NCBI RefSeq assembly: GCF_040049295.1
Contig: NZ_JBDZDQ010000001.1
Coordinates: 1,736,001 to 1,800,000, forward strand
Length of the DNA stretch: 64,000 bases
Source of the DNA: Sphingomonas sp. KR3-1
Lineage (GTDB): Bacteria > Pseudomonadota > Alphaproteobacteria > Sphingomonadales > Sphingomonadaceae
Direction: 5' to 3'
The translations under genes and the position numbers were made by a program. Shown piece after piece: positions 34,484 to 44,918 of this stretch. A model generated the notes under the pieces. That model had not been told where the DNA came from and did no database searches. It saw only the letters and a list, made by a program, of their open reading frames with translations. Numbering within the stretch: the stretch's first letter is position 1; every line of letters starts with the position of its first letter.

Positions 34484-35182
34484 ATGGGCGAGGTGAAACT
34501 CCATCAGAGCTGGCTCGAACCGCTGCAGGGCGAGTTCGCCGATCCGTACATGGCGGCGCTGCGCCAGTTCCTCGTCGCCGAGAAGGCCGCGGGCAAGCGC
34601 ATCTTCCCGGCCGGCAACGAATGGTTCCGCGCGCTCGACCTGACGCCGCTCGACAAGGTCCGCGTCGTGATCCTCGGCCAGGATCCCTATCATGGCGAGG
34701 GCCAGGCGCACGGGCTGTGCTTCTCGGTCAAGCCCGGCGTGCGCACGCCGCCGAGCCTGGTCAACATCTACAAGGAGATGGAGACCGACCTCGGCATCCC
34801 GCCGGCGCGGCACGGCTTCCTCGAGCATTGGGCCGAGCAGGGCGTGCTGCTGCTCAACGCGGTGCTCACCGTGCAGATGGGCGCCGCCGCGTCGCACCAG
34901 GGGCGCGGCTGGGAGCGGTTCACCGATGCGGTGATCCGCCTGATCAATGCCCGCGCCGAGCCGGTCGTCTTCCTGCTCTGGGGCAGCCATGCCCAGAAGA
35001 AGGCGGCGTTCGTCGATTCGATCGATCGCGGCGGGCGCCATCTGGTGCTCAAGGCGCCGCACCCCTCGCCGCTCTCCGCCTATTCGGGCTTTTTCGGATC
35101 GCGGCACTTCTCCAAGGCAAATGCCTTCCTCGAAAGCCTGGGACAGAAGCCGATCGACTGGGCATTGCCGCCACTTTCGTAG
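34484..35182 (+). CDS. ung: Uracil-DNA glycosylase, family 1
   Basis: 232 residues, full length. Motifs: [21 protein letters not shown] (catalytic Asp and Tyr), [19 protein letters not shown] and [21 protein letters not shown] (catalytic His loop and Leu wedge). It removes uracil from DNA. It sits 31 bp after the endonuclease III-like gene and is probably co-transcribed from the SOS-boxed promoter. The genome also has the UdgX fusion at 1597, a second uracil-recognising protein. Confidence 0.97.
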   Translation: MGEVKLHQSWLEPLQGEFADPYMAALRQFLVAEKAAGKRIFPAGNEWFRALDLTPLDKVRVVILGQDPYHGEGQAHGLCFSVKPGVRTPPSLVNIYKEMETDLGIPPARHGFLEHWAEQGVLLLNAVLTVQMGAAASHQGRGWERFTDAVIRLINARAEPVVFLLWGSHAQKKAAFVDSIDRGGRHLVLKAPHPSPLSAYSGFFGSRHFSKANAFLESLGQKPIDWALPPLS

Positions 35183-35251
35183 TAAAAGCATCGAAAACAA
35201 GGGGATGACTTGCCTGAAACGCCAGCATAGGCTGTGTGCAAGGAGAGTCCC

Positions 35252-36718
35252 ATGCGCCGCACCCTCACTTCCCTGATCTGCCTGTCCCTCGCCGCGTGCA
35301 GCGGAGGCGGCGGAAGCGGATCGGTCACCGGCGGCGGATCGACCGGGGGCATCACCCCGACGCCCACGCCCAGCTCGACCACCGCGGCGGGCTGCACGCT
35401 GCGCGAGCGCCAGCTCTGGGCGGCGGCGCAGCTCAACGAATGGTATCTCTTCCCTGAGACGCTGCCGGCCAGCCTCGACCCCGCGCCCTATTCGACCGTC
35501 AGCGACTATATCGACGCGCTGACCGCCACCGCCCGCTCGCAGGGCCGCGACCGCTATTTCACCTATCTGACCTCGATCGCCGAGGAGAACGCCTATTACA
35601 ATTCGGGCGCGACCGCGGGCTTCGGCTTCCGCCTCTACCTGAACGGCAACCGCCTGTTCTCGGCCGAGACCTTCGAGGGCACCACAGCGCTTGGCGCCGG
35701 GATCGACCGCGGCACCGAGATCCTGGCGATCGGCACCAGCACCACCAACCTGCGCAACGTCAGCGACATCCTGGCGACCAGCGGCACCGCCGGGCTGACC
35801 GACGCGCTGGGCCCGAACACCAGCGGCACCACCCGCAGCCTGCGCGTGACCGACCCGGCGGCGGGCACCCGCGTGGTGACGATCGCCAAGACCGACTATT
35901 CGCTCGATCCGGTCTCCACCCGCTACGGCGCCAAGATCATCGACGATGGCGGCCACCGCGTCGGCTATGTCAACCTGCGCACCTTCATCAGCACCGCCGA
36001 CACGCCGCTGCGCAACGCCTTCGCCTCGTTCAAGGCTGCCGGCGTGACCGAGGTGATCGTCGACGTGCGCTACAATGGCGGCGGCCTGGTCTCGATCGCC
36101 GAGCTGATGGGCAATCTGCTCGGCGCCAACCGCTCGACCTCCGACGTGTTTGACTCCATGACCTTCCGCCCGTCCAAGTCGGTCGAGAACAGCACCACCT
36201 ATTTCAGCCCGCAAACCCAGTCGATCGCGCCGACCAAGCTCGCCTTCATCGGCACCTCGAGCACGGCCTCGGCCAGCGAGCTCGTCGCCGCCGGCATGCT
36301 CCCCTATCTCGGCGCCAACCTCGCGCTGGTCGGCAGCAACACCTATGGCAAGCCGGTGGGCCAGATCGCGATCGACAAGACCGCCTGCGACGACCGCTTC
36401 CGCATCATCGCCTTCGCGCTCCAGAACAGCGCGCACCAGGGCGCCTATTTCAACGGCCTGGCCAGCATCGTCCAGGCGAGCTGCAAGGCGGCGGACGACA
36501 TCGCCTATCCGATGGGCGATGCGCGCGAGGCATCGACTCGCGCCGCGCTCGACTTCATCGAGGGCAAGAGCTGCACCGCGATCACCGCGTCGACCGGCGA
36601 TCCCGCTGCGGCGAGCGCGCGCCAGGCATCGACCACCGCGGTCTCCGAGGCCGGCCGCACCCCGCTCACCCCCGCCCGGCCGAGCGTCCCGCAACGCGAC
36701 GTGCCCGGCATGTTCTGA
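35252..36718 (+). CDS. S41 family peptidase, lipoprotein
   Basis: 488 residues. Lipobox LSLAAC (Cys about 16) and a Gly/Ser/Thr-rich linker, then an N-terminal tail-protease domain, a PDZ-like region (about 125-210) and the S41 domain: VGYVNLRTFI, EVIVDVRYNGGGLVSIAELMG, and SSTASASELVAAGM with the catalytic Ser. The Lys is probably in NTYGKPVG. It is membrane-anchored in the periplasm and unlike ctpA in domain details. AAGGAGAG before ATG 35252. Single gene after ung. Confidence 0.88.
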   Translation: MRRTLTSLICLSLAACSGGGGSGSVTGGGSTGGITPTPTPSSTTAAGCTLRERQLWAAAQLNEWYLFPETLPASLDPAPYSTVSDYIDALTATARSQGRDRYFTYLTSIAEENAYYNSGATAGFGFRLYLNGNRLFSAETFEGTTALGAGIDRGTEILAIGTSTTNLRNVSDILATSGTAGLTDALGPNTSGTTRSLRVTDPAAGTRVVTIAKTDYSLDPVSTRYGAKIIDDGGHRVGYVNLRTFISTADTPLRNAFASFKAAGVTEVIVDVRYNGGGLVSIAELMGNLLGANRSTSDVFDSMTFRPSKSVENSTTYFSPQTQSIAPTKLAFIGTSSTASASELVAAGMLPYLGANLALVGSNTYGKPVGQIAIDKTACDDRFRIIAFALQNSAHQGAYFNGLASIVQASCKAADDIAYPMGDAREASTRAALDFIEGKSCTAITASTGDPAAASARQASTTAVSEAGRTPLTPARPSVPQRDVPGMF

Positions 36719-36793
36719 GGCCCTCCGCGCCGCACGGGCATTCCCGCCGGCGCATTGGCTTGCTATCGTCCCCGTCGGACGATGGAGGAAGCA

Positions 36794-37447
36794 ATGAAGT
36801 CGCTGTTCGGCCGCCTGTTCGGCAAGCGCGCCGCTCCCGAGGCGGAGCTCGCGCCGCCGGCGGCCCCGCCCGAGGAACGGGACGAATGGGTGCGCGACCA
36901 GATCCGCCGCGACGTGGCGAGCGGCTTCTATGACGAGGACGCGATCCTGACCAACGCGGCGGATGCCTTCGCCGACGATTTCACCCCCGAGGAACTGCGA
37001 CCGCTCGCCCAGCAGGCGCTGCGCCAGGCGCTGGCCGAGCAGCGCGCCGCCGAGCGCCACTGGCCCGACGAGACCGATTGCGACCGGCTCGACGCCGCCT
37101 TCGCCCAGCTCGAGGAGGACGGCGTCGTCGCCCGCCAGAACTTCAGCTGCTGCGGCAATTGCGGCGCGACCGAGATCTGGGACGAGGTGCGCGCGGTGGA
37201 AGACACCGGCACCGACGTGCGCGGCTATGCCTTTTACCACATGCAGGACACCGAAGGCGCCGTGGAAGGCAACGGGCTCTACCTCAACTATGGCGCCTGC
37301 GCCGAGGGCGAGGACGCCGCGCTGGCAGTGGCGCGCGAGATCGTCGCCGAGCTCGAGGCGCACGGCCTCGAGACGCAGTGGGACGGCACCTGGGACAAGC
37401 GCATCGGCGTGATGCTCGACTGGAAGCGGCGGCGCAGCGGGCTGTGA
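36794..37447 (+). CDS. DUF6891-like protein
   Basis: 217 residues, cytoplasmic, acidic. An N-terminal helical part precedes a compact block with paired Cys (RQNFSCCGNCGATEIWDE), GYAFYHMQDTEGAVEGNGLYLNYG and ETQWDGTWDKRIGVMLDWKRR, the pattern of DUF6891. Function unknown. GGAGGAA lies before ATG 36794; ATG 36782 is an alternative. Its stop overlaps the next start in GTGA. Confidence 0.75.
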   Translation: MKSLFGRLFGKRAAPEAELAPPAAPPEERDEWVRDQIRRDVASGFYDEDAILTNAADAFADDFTPEELRPLAQQALRQALAEQRAAERHWPDETDCDRLDAAFAQLEEDGVVARQNFSCCGNCGATEIWDEVRAVEDTGTDVRGYAFYHMQDTEGAVEGNGLYLNYGACAEGEDAALAVAREIVAELEAHGLETQWDGTWDKRIGVMLDWKRRRSGL

Positions 37448-37803
37448 CGCGCGCCGGCCTCCTGCTCGGCGGCGCGGCGCTGCTGCTCGCCGGCTGCACC
37501 CAGGGCGCCGAGATCCGCGCGACCGTGGTCTCGCCCGACGACGTGCGCTTCGAAGTGACCCGCGCGCCGGAGGGCTTCTGCCTGCTCGGCGCCAGCATCG
37601 TCCGCGAGGGCGAGGACGAGGCACTGTGGGAGCTGCGCCGCCACAATGGCAGCCAGGCTCCTTGCCCGACGCGCTTCGCCTTCCCCGCCGTGCCCCAGGG
37701 CTATGACGCGCTCGGCAAGCCGAGCCCGCTTGCGCCGGGGCGCTACCGGCTGAGCGTGGATGGCGGGATGGGCATAGGCGAGGTGGAATTCGCCGTGCGC
37801 TGA
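37444..37803 (+). CDS. Small lipoprotein
   Basis: 119 residues beginning at GTG 37444, which overlaps the upstream TGA (GTGA). Signal peptide with lipobox LLLAGC (Cys about 18). The mature domain looks all-beta (DDVRFEVTRAPEGFCLLGASIVREG, then PGRYRLSVDGGMGIGEVEFAVR), with two further Cys that may pair. No family recognised. It is coupled to the DUF6891-like gene. Confidence 0.72.
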   Translation: MTRAGLLLGGAALLLAGCTQGAEIRATVVSPDDVRFEVTRAPEGFCLLGASIVREGEDEALWELRRHNGSQAPCPTRFAFPAVPQGYDALGKPSPLAPGRYRLSVDGGMGIGEVEFAVR

Positions 37804-38136
37804 CGGCGCGGCTTCGGCCGGCCCGCGCCGGCGCGGAAGCGCTGCGCCGCAGCCTGCTCCCCGGGCCCGGAAAGTCACAAAGGCCGCGACATTCACGCGC
37901 GCGCGAGTCCGGCCTTCAGGGCGGGGCGGCGCGGAATCGAACCGTCGCGCGGGCCGTTGGCGCGCTCGCCGGCGGAAGCCGCGCGCGTGGCGGCGGCAAT
38001 GCAGGTCTTGCTCATCCGGCAGGATAGATCAGAGGGTTTCCTACATTGCGAGGGGTGTAAGGGGATTTTCCGAGCGTGTTGCGCGGGGGCATCCATCAGC
38101 GGACGAGGGCGGAAAGGCGATTTCCACGCGCAAGCG
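37804..38136. other. 333-bp gap with GC hairpins and one weak small ORF
   Basis: The first 60 bases hold overlapping GC-rich dyads (around GGCTTCGGCC and CGCGCCGGCGCG) that may end the upstream lipoprotein operon. The rest contains a possible 40-codon minus-strand ORF (37893-38015) and nothing else I can support. A T-loop-like GGTTCGATTCC on the minus strand does not fold into a tRNA. Confidence 0.5.
37893..38015 (-). CDS. Possible small basic protein (40 residues)
   Basis: ATG 38015 opens a 40-codon frame (MSKTCIAAATRAASAG..., ending ALKAGLARA) with strong G/C in third positions, like neighbouring genes. It is Arg/Ala-rich and basic, with no ribosome site of note and no family match. In GC-rich DNA such frames arise by chance, so this is only a candidate. 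Confidence 0.25.
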   Translation of the reverse strand: MSKTCIAAATRAASAGERANGPRDGSIPRRPALKAGLARA

Positions 38137-38562
38137 TTACCAGACCTCCAGCGCAGCCTCGAACGGTGCGCCGCCGCGGCTGTGCGTGGCGATGAAGCGG
38201 ATGCGCGACGGGACGATGCTGGCGCCCTTGTAGTCGGCGCGGACGTCGAGCTGGTCGATCAGGTCCTCCGCGGTGAAGCGCTTGAGCGTGCCGATCAAGA
38301 GCTGGCGGACTTCCTCGACCGCGGGCGGAATGTAGACGATGTTGTGCGGATCGTCCCGACCGCCCAGCTCGGCGGGGAAGAGGCGGATCCTGACGAGCCG
38401 GCCCTCGCGGACGAGCCTGTTCGCCGCTGCCTTGCTGGTGATGTCGGAGAAATCGGGCGCGTTGCTCGTCGCCTTCGCCCCCTGCGCGGCGGCATCGGGC
38501 GCGAGGATGAGGCCGCCGAACAGAAGCAGCGCCCCGGCCAGTCCCTGCAATGCCCGCGTCAT
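38137..38562 (-). CDS. Hypothetical exported protein
   Basis: 141 residues. Signal peptide ending DAAAQGA, then a small alpha/beta domain (FSDITSKAAANRLVREGRLVRIRLFPAELGG, VYIPPAVEEVRQLLIGTLKRF, VPSRIRFIATHSRGG). No family recognised. GGGAGGG precedes ATG 38562. Overlapping longer frames are shadows. Confidence 0.68.
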   Translation of the reverse strand: MTRALQGLAGALLLFGGLILAPDAAAQGAKATSNAPDFSDITSKAAANRLVREGRLVRIRLFPAELGGRDDPHNIVYIPPAVEEVRQLLIGTLKRFTAEDLIDQLDVRADYKGASIVPSRIRFIATHSRGGAPFEAALEVW

Positions 38563-38681
38563 CGCGCCCTCCCGATTGCCTGCGCGCGAGGCTATCGGGA
38601 ATTGGATCGACTTTGGCGGCAGGTTTGTCCGTTTCGGACAAGACTCCGCCTCCGCCGGCCGGCCCACGCCGGCGGGGAACC

Positions 38682-39077
38682 TCAGTCCCGCGCGGGCGGC
38701 ACCGCGGTTGCCTTGTCCCGCGCACGCGCCGCGACGATGGCGACGCGGGCGGCCTCGGCGACTTCGGGGGATTTGGGATGCGCGCGCCAAGAGCCACAGG
38801 CGGTGTCCGCGGTCTTGTAGCCAGCTTCCTGATATTTGCGGATTTCCCAGCGCAGCGCGTGCGCCTGTTTCTGCTCGGGCGTCTCGCCGGCGGCGCAATC
38901 GACCGACTCGCCCCTTTCGGGATCGCCGCAATCCATCGGCCCCTCCGCCATCGCCGCCAGCATCAGGCGCGGATAGACCTGCGCCACCCGCGCGCATTCG
39001 GCCTTGAGGTCGATGTCCTGGGGCATCGGCGCTGCGACGGTACCGGCGGCCGCAAGGGCCAGGGCAAGCAGGGGCAT
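38682..39077 (-). CDS. Hypothetical exported protein, four Cys
   Basis: 131 residues with a short hydrophobic signal (about 1-16). The mature part has four Cys (AECARV, MDCGDP, VDCAAG, TACGSW), possibly two disulfides, and an Ala-rich C-terminal helix. No family. It lies 68 bp downstream of thiC on the same strand and might be read from the thiC transcript. Confidence 0.62.
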   Translation of the reverse strand: MPLLALALAAAGTVAAPMPQDIDLKAECARVAQVYPRLMLAAMAEGPMDCGDPERGESVDCAAGETPEQKQAHALRWEIRKYQEAGYKTADTACGSWRAHPKSPEVAEAARVAIVAARARDKATAVPPARD

Positions 39078-39145
39078 CGGTCCTCCGCAGGCAGTTTCGC
39101 CTGCGAAGGTCGATGCTTATCGGGCCGCGGTCAAGCCGGGCCGGT

Positions 39146-41139
<1,994 letters not shown>

Positions 41140-41211
41140 TGGCGCGGGTGTACGCGCGGGGCGGGGGCGGGTCCAGTGCGGCCAGTCGAAAATTTCGCGG
41201 GCGTCGCTGCG

Positions 41212-41248
41212 CGCTTTCCCGGGCGGCGATCCGCCGCCCGGGAAAGCG
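41212..41248. terminator. 17-bp perfect hairpin after mipA
   Basis: CGCTTTCCCGGGCGGCG and its exact complement flank a three-base loop (ATC). It begins ten bases past the mipA stop. It has no T-tract, so it may protect the 3' end or act as a weak terminator rather than a classical one. Confidence 0.6.
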
Positions 41249-41257
41249 GCGAACGCA

Positions 41258-42115
41258 TCAGAAGCTGTAGGCGAGGCCCGCCGAGCCGAGCCACTGGCCG
41301 CGCGAGCCGGCGGTGCGGACGATCGGCGAATCGCCGATGCTGTTGAGCAGCTTGCGATAGGTGCCGCCGGCGAAGAGCTGGAGCCCGTGGGTGAGATCGC
41401 CGGTGAGCGACACCGCGCCGCCGATGCCGGCGGTCCAGTCCTTCCACCCGCCCTGCGCGTTCCACACCGGCAGGCCGCTCGCCGCGGAGCCGGCGGGCGT
41501 GACGCTGAAATAGGTGTCGGCATAGCCCTTCTCGACGCGGCTCGCCGAGAGGAACAGCCCGACCATCGACTTGCGGCTGAGCGGCGTCATGTAGGTGATC
41601 GACGGGGTGAAGACGCCGGCCTTGGAGACGTTCGACACGTCCTTGCGATAGGACGCGCGGAAGGCGATCCGGTCATAGGCGCTGGTGAACACCCCGGTCT
41701 TGGCAAAGCCGGCAAAGCCGCCGACCTCGATCGAAGTGTCGATCTTGCCGAGCGCCTTGATCCGCGGATCCTCGATGCCTTTCAGACTGGTGCGGTTGAG
41801 GTTGACCGTCGCGGTGGGCCCTAGCTGGAAATCGATCCCCGAGCTGCTGTGATCGGGGATCAGGTCGACGCTGAGCCGGGTGCCGGCAAGCTCGAAGCCG
41901 AAGCCCGAGACCTTGCCGGTGGCGAGCGGCACGGGCGCGCCGCGATAGTCGTTCGACCCTTCGTAGTCGGGCAGGATGGCGCCGCCGACGCCGATGATCG
42001 CATAGTCGCCGCCATCGGCGGCTTCGCGGGGGAGCTGAGCCTGGCCGTCCTGGGCGAAGGCCGGCGCGGCGAGCAGGCAAAGGGGCGCGAGCAGCGCCAG
42101 GGGCATGATACGCAT
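41258..42115 (-). CDS. MipA/OmpV family outer membrane protein
   Basis: 285 residues. Signal peptide ending PAFAQDG, then alternating beta strands starting YAIIGVGGAILPDYEGSNDYR, a hallmark of MipA/OmpV proteins, and ending in aromatic Phe (GSAGLAYSF) as outer membrane beta-barrels do. The family includes MltA-interacting scaffolds and porin-like proteins; the role here is open. Confidence 0.87.
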   Translation of the reverse strand: MRIMPLALLAPLCLLAAPAFAQDGQAQLPREAADGGDYAIIGVGGAILPDYEGSNDYRGAPVPLATGKVSGFGFELAGTRLSVDLIPDHSSSGIDFQLGPTATVNLNRTSLKGIEDPRIKALGKIDTSIEVGGFAGFAKTGVFTSAYDRIAFRASYRKDVSNVSKAGVFTPSITYMTPLSRKSMVGLFLSASRVEKGYADTYFSVTPAGSAASGLPVWNAQGGWKDWTAGIGGAVSLTGDLTHGLQLFAGGTYRKLLNSIGDSPIVRTAGSRGQWLGSAGLAYSF

Positions 42116-42187
42116 GGTTACAGGTTCCCGATGTTACAGGCGCGAAACTCCGCGCGCGAAACCCGGTTCCTCGCCCGAAGCGTCCGA

Positions 42188-42934
42188 TCAGGACCTGTTG
42201 TTTTTGCGCATCGCCGGGGCCGGGAAGCCGCCGAGCCCGGCATCGGTGCCGCAGAGCCGGTCCCAATGGCGGAAATAGAGACCGAAATTGCTGGCATAGC
42301 GCTCGTGATGGCGCTGGTGATGGCTGGCGGTGATCAGCCAGCCGCCGAGCGGCCCCTGCCAGACGAAGCGGGGCCAGACTTCCCAGCCCATATGGTTGGT
42401 CACGCCCATCACGGTCATGATCGCCAGCACCAGCCCGAGCGCGCCGACATGGACGGGCACGAGGAACACCAGCGCCGGGATCACCACCGCGCCGGTCAGC
42501 GCCTCGAGCGGGTGGAAGCTCATCGCGGCCCAGGCGGTGGGCGGGCGGCTGGCGTGGTGGACCGCGTGCATCCGGCGGAACAGCGCAGGCACGTGCATCC
42601 AGCGATGCGTCCAGTAGAACCAGGTATCGTGCGCCAGCAGGTAGAGCAGCACCGAGACGGGCAGGTACCAGAGCGGAAAGGCGTGGGCGTCGGTGTAGAT
42701 CCGCGTCCAGCCATGGTTCTGCCAACCCCAGGCGACCACGCCGGCGGGCACGCCGTAGATCGCGGCGCTGGCGAGGCTCCAGCCGATTTCGCGGCGGATC
42801 TGCCTGTCGAGCCCGGCATAGAGGCCGGGATGCCTGAACCGCGTCGCCAGCGCGAAGCCGCCGCTCGCCAGCAGATAGCGGACCCCGACGATCAGCGTCA
42901 TCGCGAGCGCGGAGAGGAGCAGCGCCAGCAGCAT
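42188..42934 (-). CDS. Sterol desaturase / fatty acid hydroxylase superfamily protein
   Basis: 248 residues, about four membrane spans with the His clusters of the di-iron superfamily: HDTWFYWTHRWMH, HAVHHAS, and HHQRHHERY. It hydroxylates or desaturates a lipid (carotenoid, hopanoid or fatty acid are options in sphingomonads). Its ATG shares one base with the stop of the upstream gene (TGATG). A second superfamily member is at 48104. Confidence 0.88.
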   Translation of the reverse strand: MLLALLLSALAMTLIVGVRYLLASGGFALATRFRHPGLYAGLDRQIRREIGWSLASAAIYGVPAGVVAWGWQNHGWTRIYTDAHAFPLWYLPVSVLLYLLAHDTWFYWTHRWMHVPALFRRMHAVHHASRPPTAWAAMSFHPLEALTGAVVIPALVFLVPVHVGALGLVLAIMTVMGVTNHMGWEVWPRFVWQGPLGGWLITASHHQRHHERYASNFGLYFRHWDRLCGTDAGLGGFPAPAMRKNNRS

Positions 42935-43671
42935 CAGGGTTCGCTCGCCAGCCCCTCGGGATAGAATTCGAGCCCGTCGCCGATCGCATCGATCGTCGGC
43001 AGGCCCGCGCCGGACAGCCGGGCCCAGCGAACCTTCTCCGCATCGCTCTCGATCGTGCCATGCGCGATCCGTATCTTGCGGGTGAGATAGTTGACGCTGA
43101 GCGACGACGTCTCGCCGCTGTTGCGCTGGGTATTCTCGCTATCGAAGCCGATCAGCCGCAGCGCGCGGTCCTTCCAGCGAAGCGTGAACACCGTGCGGCC
43201 CATCCCCCAGCCGCCCGCGCTCATGAACCGGCCGAGCGTGACCACGACATTGCCGCGCGCGATGGCGATCCCGCCGCCCATCTCGCCATCCGCGGCAAGC
43301 CAGTCGTCTGCGCAGGGGTTGTCGCGCCGCGGTACCAGCGCATGGTTCTGCGCGACGAGGCGATAGCCGCCACCCGGCTGGGCGAGCGCAACGGCGAGGA
43401 TGCGCGGGTTGGTATCGATCGTCTCGCCGCAAAAGCCGCCCTCGTTCTTCAGGACATTGGCGGGATCGTTCATGTGGAGCACGAAAGCGAGATCGGGCTT
43501 GCCGTCACCGTCGAGATCGCCGCTCTCGCTGCTTTCCAGCACCCAGCCGACGGGGACGAAGCCCTGCGCGCGCGCAGCGGCAGCGGGAAGCGCCGGATAG
43601 CGAACGGTCGGCGGATCGTCCCGCGACACCGAGGCAACGGCAAAAGCGGGCAGGAGGAAAGCGAGGATCAT
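42934..43671 (-). CDS. Exported protein with calcium-like DxDGDG loop
   Basis: 245 residues, signal peptide about 1-14. The loop SGDLDGDGKPDLAFVLH matches FG-GAP/VCBS or dockerin-like calcium-binding loops. Later FSAGGWGMGRTVF-like and WKDRALRLIGFDSENTQRNSG segments suggest one beta-rich domain. No enzyme motif seen. It is coupled by a one-base overlap to the sterol desaturase. Confidence 0.65.
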   Translation of the reverse strand: MILAFLLPAFAVASVSRDDPPTVRYPALPAAAARAQGFVPVGWVLESSESGDLDGDGKPDLAFVLHMNDPANVLKNEGGFCGETIDTNPRILAVALAQPGGGYRLVAQNHALVPRRDNPCADDWLAADGEMGGGIAIARGNVVVTLGRFMSAGGWGMGRTVFTLRWKDRALRLIGFDSENTQRNSGETSSLSVNYLTRKIRIAHGTIESDAEKVRWARLSGAGLPTIDAIGDGLEFYPEGLASEP

Positions 43672-43702
43672 GCCGCGCTTCTACCCTGCCCGCCGCGCCG
43701 CG

Positions 43703-44395
43703 TCAGTAGCTGACCAGCAGCGTGACGATCGTCAGCTTGCCATCGATCCCGGCGACCATCGTCACATTGCCGAGCGGCGCATCGATGCTGTTCATCGCCA
43801 TGAAGCCGAGCGGCTTCAGCCTGGCCGAGAAGAAGGGCGTGAATACCTTGCCAAAGGGCACGGTGACGCGCGTCTGCCCGGTGCGGTCGTCGCCCCAGGC
43901 GCCAAAACCCCAGGAACCGGCGAGCCAGTGCAGATGGCTATCGGCCGGCGCGGGGCCGGGCTGCTGCACCGGAGGGCGCCGGGCACTGCAATCGCTGCGA
44001 CTGAGGCGCGCATTGGCAAGCTTGCCGTCCTCATATTCGGCGCCGAAGCGGAAGCAGCTGCCGTTGCTGAAGGCCAGGTTGACCGGCAGGAAGCCGACCG
44101 CCCAGGCCTCCCTGAGCGGCGCACCCCTGGGCTCGTCGACCACATAGGCGCCAATGACCTTGGCGGTCGCTTCGCCAAAGCCCTTATAGTCCGGATCGAC
44201 CGTGAACAGCCCGGCCAGCGTCTCCTCGGCGACATGGCTGAGCCGCGGCGTGCCCGGCTCGACCGGCGTGGCGAGCGCGGCGCGGGGACCGCCGCCGCTC
44301 GAATAGCCCGCGGGAGGAACGAAATCCTGTGCCCGCGCCGCCGGCGCGCCGAACAATGCGAACATGGCGCATGCGATCGCCCAAATCCTGCCCAT
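43703..44395 (-). CDS. Hypothetical exported protein
   Basis: 230 residues; signal peptide ending AARAQDFV. The mature protein is beta-rich with two Cys (GSCFRFG, SDCSARR) and an N-terminal YSSGGGPRAAL segment. No family recognised. GGAGGG spacing favours ATG 44395 over the adjacent ATG 44398. It is divergent from glnK. Confidence 0.65.
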   Translation of the reverse strand: MGRIWAIACAMFALFGAPAARAQDFVPPAGYSSGGGPRAALATPVEPGTPRLSHVAEETLAGLFTVDPDYKGFGEATAKVIGAYVVDEPRGAPLREAWAVGFLPVNLAFSNGSCFRFGAEYEDGKLANARLSRSDCSARRPPVQQPGPAPADSHLHWLAGSWGFGAWGDDRTGQTRVTVPFGKVFTPFFSARLKPLGFMAMNSIDAPLGNVTMVAGIDGKLTIVTLLVSY

Positions 44396-44512
44396 CATTT
44401 GCCCTCCAAACCTGCCCGATTTTTAAGCAGCCCTTCGCATCTGCACAAAAATTTACCCCTCCGTAACATTTGATTGCGCGGAAACGGCGCGGAATCGCGG
44501 GATTCTTGCCCT

Positions 44513-44528
44513 TGGCACGCCCCTTGCT
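44513..44528 (+). promoter_or_regulatory. Sigma-54 (RpoN) promoter of glnK-amtB
   Basis: TGGCACGCCCCTTGCT fits the -24/-12 consensus TGGCAC-N5-TTGC(A/T) exactly, with ten bases between the GG and GC. It lies 38 bp before the glnK start. NtrC-type activation under nitrogen limitation is expected. Confidence 0.9.
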
Positions 44529-44566
44529 CCTGCCCTCTCCGGGATAACCGCCAACGAGGGGGCGAC

Positions 44567-44905
44567 ATGAAGCTCATCATCGCCATCATAAAACCGTTCA
44601 AGCTGGACGAGGTCCGCGAGGCGCTCACGGGCGTCGGCGTCGCGGGCATGACCGTGTCGGAAGTGAAGGGGTTCGGCCGCCAGAAGGGCCAGACCGAGAT
44701 CTACCGTGGCGCGGAATACAGCACCAACATGGTGCCCAAGATCAAGATCGAGGTCGTGGTGGGGGCCGACCTGGCCGACCGCGCGGTCGAAGCGATCCAG
44801 GCTGCAGCCAGCACCGGCGCGATCGGCGATGGCAAGATTTTCGTCCTCGATGTCGGCCAGGCCGTGCGCATCCGCACGGGCGAAACCGACGAGACGGCGC
44901 TGTAA
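44567..44905 (+). CDS. glnK: P-II nitrogen regulatory protein GlnK
   Basis: 112 residues, standard P-II length. MKLIIAIIKPFKLDEVREAL, the T-loop with YRGAEY (Tyr51, the uridylylation site), and the C-terminal GKIFVLDVGQAVRIRTGE. It senses 2-oxoglutarate, ATP/ADP and, via Tyr51, glutamine; here it should block AmtB when nitrogen is ample. Followed by amtB after 13 bp and preceded by a sigma-54 promoter. Confidence 0.96.
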   Translation: MKLIIAIIKPFKLDEVREALTGVGVAGMTVSEVKGFGRQKGQTEIYRGAEYSTNMVPKIKIEVVVGADLADRAVEAIQAAASTGAIGDGKIFVLDVGQAVRIRTGETDETAL

Positions 44906-44918
44906 GATGGGGGTCCAG

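Noticed and set aside
34187..37624. Very long open frame (1145 codons) on the minus strand
   Set aside because: It runs antisense to ung, the S41 peptidase and the DUF6891-like gene, is Arg/Ala/Gly-rich, and has no domain; a GC-rich shadow frame.
37925..37950. T-loop-like GGTTCGATTCC on the minus strand, suggesting a tRNA or tmRNA 3' part
   Set aside because: The flanking bases do not pair as a T-stem, no acceptor stem or anticodon arm can be drawn, no CCA follows, and the sequence fits a coding frame instead.
44430..44510. NtrC binding sites upstream of the sigma-54 promoter
   Set aside because: Only one TGCAC half-site is visible; no full dyad could be supported.
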